DNA from: Owenia fusiformis | Taxonomy: Eukaryota > Annelida > Polychaeta > Sabellida > Oweniidae | Assembly: GCA_903813345.2 (NCBI GenBank) | Contig: CAIIXF020000009.1 | Span: 31,906,740 to 31,970,739, forward strand | Reading direction: 5' to 3' | Length of the DNA: 64,000 nucleotides | Shown: positions 53,701 to 62,700 of the stretch, one piece after another | Layout: the number at the start of each line of letters is the position of its first letter | Position numbering within the stretch: the stretch's first letter is position 1 | Position numbers and translations under genes: made by a program | Notes under the pieces: model-generated | Told to the model about the DNA's origin: nothing | The model's input: only the letters and a program-made list of their open reading frames with translations | Database searches by the model: none

Positions 53701-56700
53701 CTTATCCTACACTTAGTGTACTAAATGTATAATAACATTAAAAAATAAATTTGATATTTATTGGCAAAATGAATATCCGGAGGATATCGTAACGATATAC
53801 TCCGGGTGGAGGATATTGTGACGATATACTCCGGAAAACCCAATATGCGGAGGATATTGTGACGATATACTCCGCTTGTTGATTTCCCGCCAAATTGACT
53901 CTATTTGGCATGAAATTCATTTTGCAATGATATTCTACATTTAGTACACTCCTTGTAAGTGTAGGATAATAAGAACATCCTATGATTTTTTCAGAATATC
54001 ATTTTAATCTGCTCGGTGATATTGATATATGCACTCGTTCGCTTTGCTCTCTCGTGCAGATATCAATATCACCTCGTAGATAAAAATGATATTCCTCAAA
54101 ATCAAAGGATATCCTATAATTATTAGACGTCACTTTTTACTCGGTTAATAATAGAACCATATATGGAATATATGTTTTAAAGAACCAAATGTTATTCTTG
54201 CAGGAAAAGATGAGCCAACCTGTTAATTTTACAGAGGTTGTTATGAAAGCCATAACCCTAGGCACCCTAACAGAACAGCTTATACAGTCAGGTATAGCTG
54301 GTGGATTTGTAGTTGAACAGTGGATGAATGAGACAGCCTGGCTTTCAGTGCTTACCCAATATGCCATGCAGCAGTCAGTTAACCCACTGGACACGTGAGT
54401 AAATGTTTGATTCAGTAACCTGGTGGTGAAATTGATGGAATAACATTTGTCTTGTATCCAGTCTGACTCCCCATTTTGAATTAAGAGATTGACATGTTCA
54501 TGTGCAGATGTTTGTAATTAACTTTGATATAAAATGTCAGTTTTAATACTACCACAATAGCTAGTTATCAAGTAACTTTCAACTCAATCCAAAATGACTC
54601 AAAAATGTCAAAATTATTCCTACATGTTAATGACTATGATTTACACTGTTCACTTATGTTTTTATCAACTTCATCACTCAGATTTTACAATATGACTAGA
54701 AATAAAAATCAATTTATAATCTACCTACATGGTGTGGATGTCCAAATGTTAGTCAAAATTGATCTTTGTGTAAAGATTGTACTGTTCCGTTGCTTGTAAA
54801 CAATCATATGAGGCGGTATATTTAAATATTTGGAGATGCACACCAGTCATTCAATCTGTCTGTCTGTCTGACTTCAATTCTAGTTGATGGATTTTCTTTA
54901 TGTTTTTTCAATATGGTAACTGCTTTGAAAATGGCAGGAATTCATCGCAAAAAATTTGGTAGTATATCTATTCCACATATATTCCATGTTTTATTAGTTC
55001 TTGTTTAAATATATTTGCCGCATCATTTTTTAATCAGACATTTATTTATTTTTCAGGAGTTTACAGGGTCTCGGTCTGGCACTTACTCCTTTTGTTGAAG
55101 ATCCAATGTTAAATCCAATTGTGTCTTCGATCGAAATCCTTGTGAAAAATATGAATGGAATTCTGGGTAATTGGCCAGGAAGGACACTCACACTGGAGGA
55201 CGTATTTGCTAATGAGCCAGCATGGCGGGAACGGGTCACAGCCGTGGCAGAATTTTCCCCAGATATATTGGAAACAATCCTCACAGCACAGATTAACAAC
55301 CCAGGTGCTCTATACAGTCTTGCTCTTGACCCTGAAGGATTTAAGACATTCTGCGACAAAAACTATGACCTAGCAGAGATCTTCAAACTTCCACCAAATG
55401 TGAACATCAGTAGGGTAAAATTGTTGATCTGCGAAACTAACGAGACTGTCATCTGGATGGAAGCATTCGCTAAGATCGGTGGTCTAGAGATCATGCAACT
55501 GCTTACAGCTCCTTCTGGAAGCCAAACGCCAACTGGAAATCTTACTACCCTCCTGTATCATATAGATCAGTTTAATAAGATATTCCAAAACTTAATATCA
55601 AATCCGCCAAACTTTCAAGTACCATTTATTGATGAGGCAGAAGTTTCACGGATACTGCAGGAGTATGTGGCCAAGTTGAATCTGATGCAGATCAATGATA
55701 TAAGAAAATACATTCCAATTATTGAATCGTTCTATCAGGCGATTGAACAAGTAAGTTTCTTGAAAGTAAAGATCTGTTCTGATTTTCAGTATGACATTAT
55801 TACAGAGACAATATTGAATGGCACCATTGTATAAGATCATTGTTTGACACCATTATGGTGATATATTAAATGAATTTGTACACCTGATTTTGCTTCTGGA
55901 ACACATATTACTTAAAGTTGGAATAAAGAAGTCTCTTAACATTTTAAAAGCTACCTTAATCATATATATTAATAATAACAAGTTTTCTTTTCCATCTTGG
56001 GGTTGATATCAAACACAATCTTCTTGTAAAAGAGCATGCATATTCTTTTACAAAAAAATTGCTTGATACACGTTTCTGATCTCACATTTTAAGGTCACAT
56101 ATACAATATCTAGATTTGTACCTACTGCGTATCTTATGATCCAATTTCTCTCTTAGGATGCCTTATGGCAACAGGTGAAGCCCACCTACGATGGTATGAA
56201 AGTGGTCTTGGACTACGTGAATGACATGTTCAACATGCTATACATCAACAGTGAAGAGATAAATGTAGCAAGGCTTTTCAAGAACTCTTCAAGGATTGCT
56301 GTAATATTAGAATCTGCTTTCAACCTTGGTCCTGATGCTGTGAGTGCATTGCTCGCTGCGACTTTTCTCAGACAAGAAAAGGTAGGCTTTGTCCATATAT
56401 GAATAGTTTATCATCAAACAAAAATAAGATAACCCAAACCAAAGACCTTCTCAATATTCAATATTATAACATACATGTTCAATTGTTCATGTTAATACAA
56501 AGATCCCATGAAATATTGTACTGTTAATGATTTTCTGATTCAAAACATTTGACTAAAAACCTACTTCACGTTTAAATTCATCATGATCAACAATTATTCC
56601 AGGCTGCTGAATTAGCATCTCTCATGCCAGCGCAAGTGGAACAACTGCTCTGTAACGAGGCCAAGCTGAGAGAATACTTCTTTTTGCCTCCCAGTTTTGA

Positions 56701-59700
56701 CACAGGGGCTTTTACTGGTGCCTTGTGTGGAATAAATGAAACTGTCTTAGTTGATGAATTGGAACAGAATTACGTACAGAACATAATGATGCAGGTATAA
56801 GTGTACTTCAGAAACTATATTTCTTAAATGCATTTTAGCATGTTTGTATACATGAAGAAAAAGAAATCCCAAAAAGAAGACAAAAACACAAGGTGTAACA
56901 TTGAAGGATATGCATTTCATCACAAATCCATTGCGTCTGCTGTCATCGTGTCATGTCATTACAGAATAACCTATTTCTTTGATAACTTTATTTCTGTTTT
57001 CAGATTAATTCAGTCGTTTCAAATCCTCCACCCATGGACGTCCGTAGTTACCTAGAGACCATGATTAAACTCTATGAAAACATTGCTAAACTGTTCAACA
57101 TCAAATCCATCAAGTACAATGACCATGACATTGCCAAGTTCTTTGATGTTTCCATGGAAGCATTGAACAATAGCATGGTTGTACAATATTGGTACAATGT
57201 TTTCCTCTCTCCAACTCTGGATACAAACATGTAAGTATTTTCTTGCAACTATTTTGTAGGTACTGTATTTAAGAAATATATCACCCAAGGATATTTAGTA
57301 TTCTAAACCACAAACTGTGACGTTGCTATAGCCATAATTATTTTGGGACAGAAATTTGGTGAATGGCATTAATTGATTGATGGCCTTGAGTATCTTTAAC
57401 AATACCTTGTCTGTAGACATTCAGTATTAGCGTTGAATAAGATTAACAAAAATATAATATGGAATACATTTTCAGAGCAAACGTCCTCAAATACATTCAT
57501 TAATATTAAGAGGGGACCTTCATTGTATTTGAATTCATGTTCCACTGACTTCTCAAAATATAACAACAAAATACAGAATTTTAACACAGCTGCTCTCTAG
57601 AGTAAACTTAATATGAATCAAAACTGTTTTGTAGACTTGCATCAATACTGAAATCACTCGATGGTATTCTGATGTTAAGCCCTGAACTGCGTAAAAGTTT
57701 GGAAGGAGTAAACATTGCAGCCGACATCCTTAAAGGACGCCTAGAAGGAATGACTGAATTGACATTGGATAGTTTATTAAGAAATGCCACCTTGGTGAAG
57801 ACCTATTTGAGAGATGTTGTAGGAGTAGCCCCTAATGTTGTAGAGTCATTGTTAGCAGTACAGTTAACCCCAGCTCAAGTATGTGTTTTCATATTACCTA
57901 AAACAGTTATGATTTTGTCTTAAGCTTGGATGTTATTTGCAATTAGAATTTGAAATTAAATTCATTTTTGTAAAATATGTACAATGTAGAATATTTTATG
58001 ATAAATGAATGATAAAAAATGGCTCATCGTGAATGCACCTATGTAATTGAATGGTTATGTATTGTTTAAGGTAAATCAGATGGTGACATATCCTACTTAC
58101 ATTGTGACCTTCTTGTGCCAAGATCTCGCCTTACAAGGCGCCTCCTCTTCTGTGAGAGATAAACTGTGCGCTATAAACGCTGATGATATTCTCATTGAAC
58201 TGCAAGCTGAAGTTGATGTCACAGCGTTTATTACATTGGTAAGAGATCACCAGGGTATAAATAAGTATGCAAGTCATACATTGCTATGCCACCAGCATAA
58301 GATGTTTGGCATCTGACTGTCAGCATCTGGCATGTGGGGTATGGTGTCTGTAACAAATGGCAGGTGGTGACTTTTTGCTTATTAATGCTTTGTTATCATA
58401 GTTCACAGGATATCATATTCTCAGAATCTGGTTTAATTGTTTTACTAACGATATGAACATGTTAAGATATTATCAAGTTGCGGCATTGACCAAAATGGAT
58501 AGGTAGGCAAAGCAATTGTACATTAGAGGTTGGTGGTTTGAATCATGTAGAAGCACCTTGAGCATACTCAATTAGCTTACTTCTTATTTTTGCATAAATT
58601 TTTTTTTATAGGTACAGCCAGATACAACATTCACTGAACCATTCAACTGGACCAAACTTGTGATGAATATTCAAATGTTTAGCACAGAATTCCCACAAAT
58701 GTTGCAAGCCTTGCAACAGCCTACTTTTGAGAAGTTCTTCAATATGAATCAGAACTTAACAGATTGGCTTGCAGCTTGGGGCAACTTACAGCTACCTGGC
58801 ATGTCAGGTGACCCAACACAGGATATTCTCAATATGTAAGTATTTAAATCTGTTGTTACAATATAGCAAGGCTCCCAGTCACCAATCAGAGACATCAGAG
58901 ACATGTTGATATTATTATAGCCATACATTGATTTCAACTCACCTATATTTCTCTTCAGATTATCTCAGAGTGTATCTTCCCTGGATGGAGTGTTTGATTT
59001 GATTCCTGAACTCCGCCAAGCTATGGAAGGATTTAACGCAGCTATGGATGTCTTACAAGGACGCCTCTCAACCATGGATGAATTCACTTTGGAGAATTTG
59101 CTTAAAAACGCAACCACTCTTCGTGATTATATGAAAACTGTTCTCGAACTCGACCCAAGTGTTGTGACCTCATTGTTGACTACACAATTGACCCCAGCAC
59201 AAGTAAGATCAATTTTTTAGAATTAATTTACATTATTTTTTAGTAAATTCTTAACCAGATGTGGTATAGGTATAATTTAGCAGAATGCACAATTCAAAAT
59301 TGCTTATTCAGATTATAGTTTAAGTGAGCTTAGTGTGAATTTTAAGAAAATTTTATTTTGGGATTTTAGATCAACAATTTGCTGAGTGATCCAATGTCTC
59401 TTTTAACAATGCTATGTGAAGATGGAGTCCTACCAAATGCAACATCTGATATCAGAGGAAAGCTGTGCTCCATCAATCCTGATACACTATTGGAAGAGGT
59501 TATGGCTGAACCGGACATTCAACGATTCATTAAACTGGTAGGTGGTGTCTAATTCTTGTAAGGTTCTTTTTTTATTTTTTTCCTTTTCAAGATTTTACAA
59601 TACAAAGTTATAAGTCGGCAGGAGTATTAGAAGAAAAAACAACAAAGTACAAAAATTTTCACAATAATTTAATTTTTTCTTGTAAGGTTCACACAACTGG

Positions 59701-62700
59701 GTATGCCACTTGTATAACACTATGTTTGCTAGACTTTGTGAGATTCAGACCACTTTGAATGTTTATTGGAATTTTAAACACACTATCAAGGCGCATCGTT
59801 AACATCCCCAATACTCATTCTAAAGTCATACTGCCATATGGCACCTTAACTTATCCCATACTCTATAGTGTATAGAACTATTATGGTAGGCTTTGCATGA
59901 AAATGTTTTCATGAATATCCATCCATGCTATCAAATGATTGTTTTATAGGCACAACCAAATGTGACATTTAGTGGAGCATTTAACTGGAATAAATTCCTG
60001 ACGAACATCCAGTTGTTAACAACAGACTTTCCACAAATGATTCAAACCTTCCAACTACCAACTTTTGAGAAGTTCTTCAATTTAAACCAGAACTTAACAG
60101 ATTGGCTCGCAGCTTGGGGCAACTTACAGCTACCTGGCATGTCAGGTGATCCAACACAGGATATTGTCAATCTGTGAGTATATTTGAATAAGTGAAAATG
60201 TTACATGTAAATATCAAACACAAGGCGGTTCTTTTATCCTATTATCCATTGGATACAGTAGGAAAAATAAATGTTCAAATTGTGAGAACCATGTTAATCT
60301 TGCATTGAGGACCCTCTATTTTAGATGAGGTGTACAGGATGTCACAAGGGCTTGGTGCTAGTCAAAATGAAACAAAATTCATCGTACTACAAGTACAATA
60401 AATGATTTAATATTCAATGAAACAGTCATACATGTACAGTAATTGACACACTGGAACATTTATTTCAGGATTACTCAAGCTGCTTCATCTTTTGATGGAG
60501 TATTAAGTAGCATACCAGAGCTGAGACAATCTTTGGAAGTGTTCAATACAGCAGTAGAAATCTTGAAGGGACGTATTGGAACGATGGAAGAATTTACCTT
60601 AGAGGCTCTGCTCCAGAATTCCACAGATCTCCAGGATTATTTAAAGACCATTCTTGAACTTGATCCTAATGTTATCACATCTTTGTTGAGTGTACAGTTG
60701 AATGGAACCCAGGTGAGTGGTAGCTCATAGTTCAACTTCTGGCCTGGTTGAGAGATACTTTGCCTACTCAAATGGCTTATTTGATGATTTAGGGAAAGTG
60801 TATACCCTTCAAATTGAATTTCAGGCAAAATTATGTCTTAAACAGTAGATTGACATTCAACATCCTATTAATGTGCCTGCCTCAAAGTGTAAACATATTT
60901 TTGCGAAATTTTAAATGTTTGTAGTTAAAAATGTACACCTCTAAATGTAGATAATTTAAGCATCTCTAGCAGTATTCAGTTAAGGGCAATGTTACAGTTT
61001 TTTCTGTAATATAAGTTCTCTTGAATTTGGAAATGTAAGGAATAAAATTAAATGATAAAGATGTATCTATATCGCCTATTTTAGCTACAAGAGCTGATAA
61101 ACAACCCCATGTATCTTACAACATACCTATGTCAGGACATTGATCTGCCGAGTGTGTCAGAAGAGATCAGGAAGAAACTGTGCTCAATAAATCCAAATAC
61201 TTTGTTGCAACAGATCCAGGTTGAGATTTCTATTGACAAGTTCTTGAATCTGGTGAGTAGATCGTAGACTTGATGTTATTATATATGTAGGTGATTTTTT
61301 ATCTTGATTAACAGCAATATTGATTAAAGGTTAAGAATTATTTAGTGCGGATTGAAAATGTGCATATGGATTATCAGTAAACATGTGCATCTAATGAGTA
61401 TGAATATAGCATACATTGCTAGACCTTCAATATTGAAAGTCTTATTTTGTTGGTCAATATCTTGACAGTTGTCTGATGCACTACCATTTTTATCTCCATG
61501 TATTTTAGGTGCAGCCATCCATGACATTCAGTGAACCGTTCAACTGGTCAGGATTTATGATGAACATTCAAACAGTAATCAATGACTTCCCACAAATGTT
61601 ACAAGCCATACAACTACCTGCAAGTATTGAAACATTCCTCGGCTTGAGGCAGAGCTTCAGTGACTTAGCTGCTGCCTGGGCAAGTGTACAGCTACCAGGC
61701 ATGTCCTCCGACCCAGTACAGGATATCACTAATCTGTGAGTCCCATCATTTAATCAAAACAATTAATTCAATACTGATATATTTCATTAATTTATGACTA
61801 ACAGTTATATGGTTATACAGAGTGGGCTGAAAATGTTCTTATTTTACACGACTATGATAAGCGTAATGTTTTTAGCCCACCCTGTATGTTATTGGGTCTG
61901 ACATAAACATTGGATCCCAAGAGCAATAACCAAGTGAATTTTATTATTGATCAGATTATGATTCATACATCATGCATGTTATGCTTTATGTTTTGGCACC
62001 TCATATTTCACTTGTAAGTTAGTAACCCCCCCCCCTTACCTCTTACCAAAAATGATCATACAAAATGCATTCAATTCACTTATTTCAGGCTCATTCAGGC
62101 AATGCCACTCGTCGAAGCAACCGAGTACTGGGATGAGATCAGACCTGTCCTGGAAAGTTTCAATATTGCTTTGGAGATGTTAAATGGTAGGGTAACTGAG
62201 CTATCAGGAACAGAAATCACACTTTGGTCCATTTTGAGAAATTCCACCCAACTAGAGGATTATCTGAGGGATGTTATCAATATACAACCTGATTTGATGG
62301 CAGTCATTGCAACCAATATTGAAATCACAAAGGTAAGGTCATTTTTGTATGCTCTGGACAAGTGTGTCACAATTAACCAGTATTTTTACTTTCTCCTATA
62401 ATCTTATTAAGGAGAAGCCTCTCAGTAAAATGAAGATAGTTTTGCCTCACAACCAATCAGTTATTTTATAGATAAAATCATTAATCCATTTTATTTATTA
62501 TGTCACCACCACCACAATTGGTTTATAATTTGTAACAAATGGCAGGTGGTGGCATTTTGCATGTAAATTCCACATTATCCACATGTATTTTGGTTGAACT
62601 TCTTATACCTGTATTTCCTTACATTACCTTGATTCTACAAGCATGTTTGGTAACAAATGAAATCTCCTTTTATCACCTTATGTAATTTCAAACTTTTAAG

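Noticed and set aside
54857-54872. Short TCTG repeat
   Set aside because: Simple sequence of four units, too small to be of interest.
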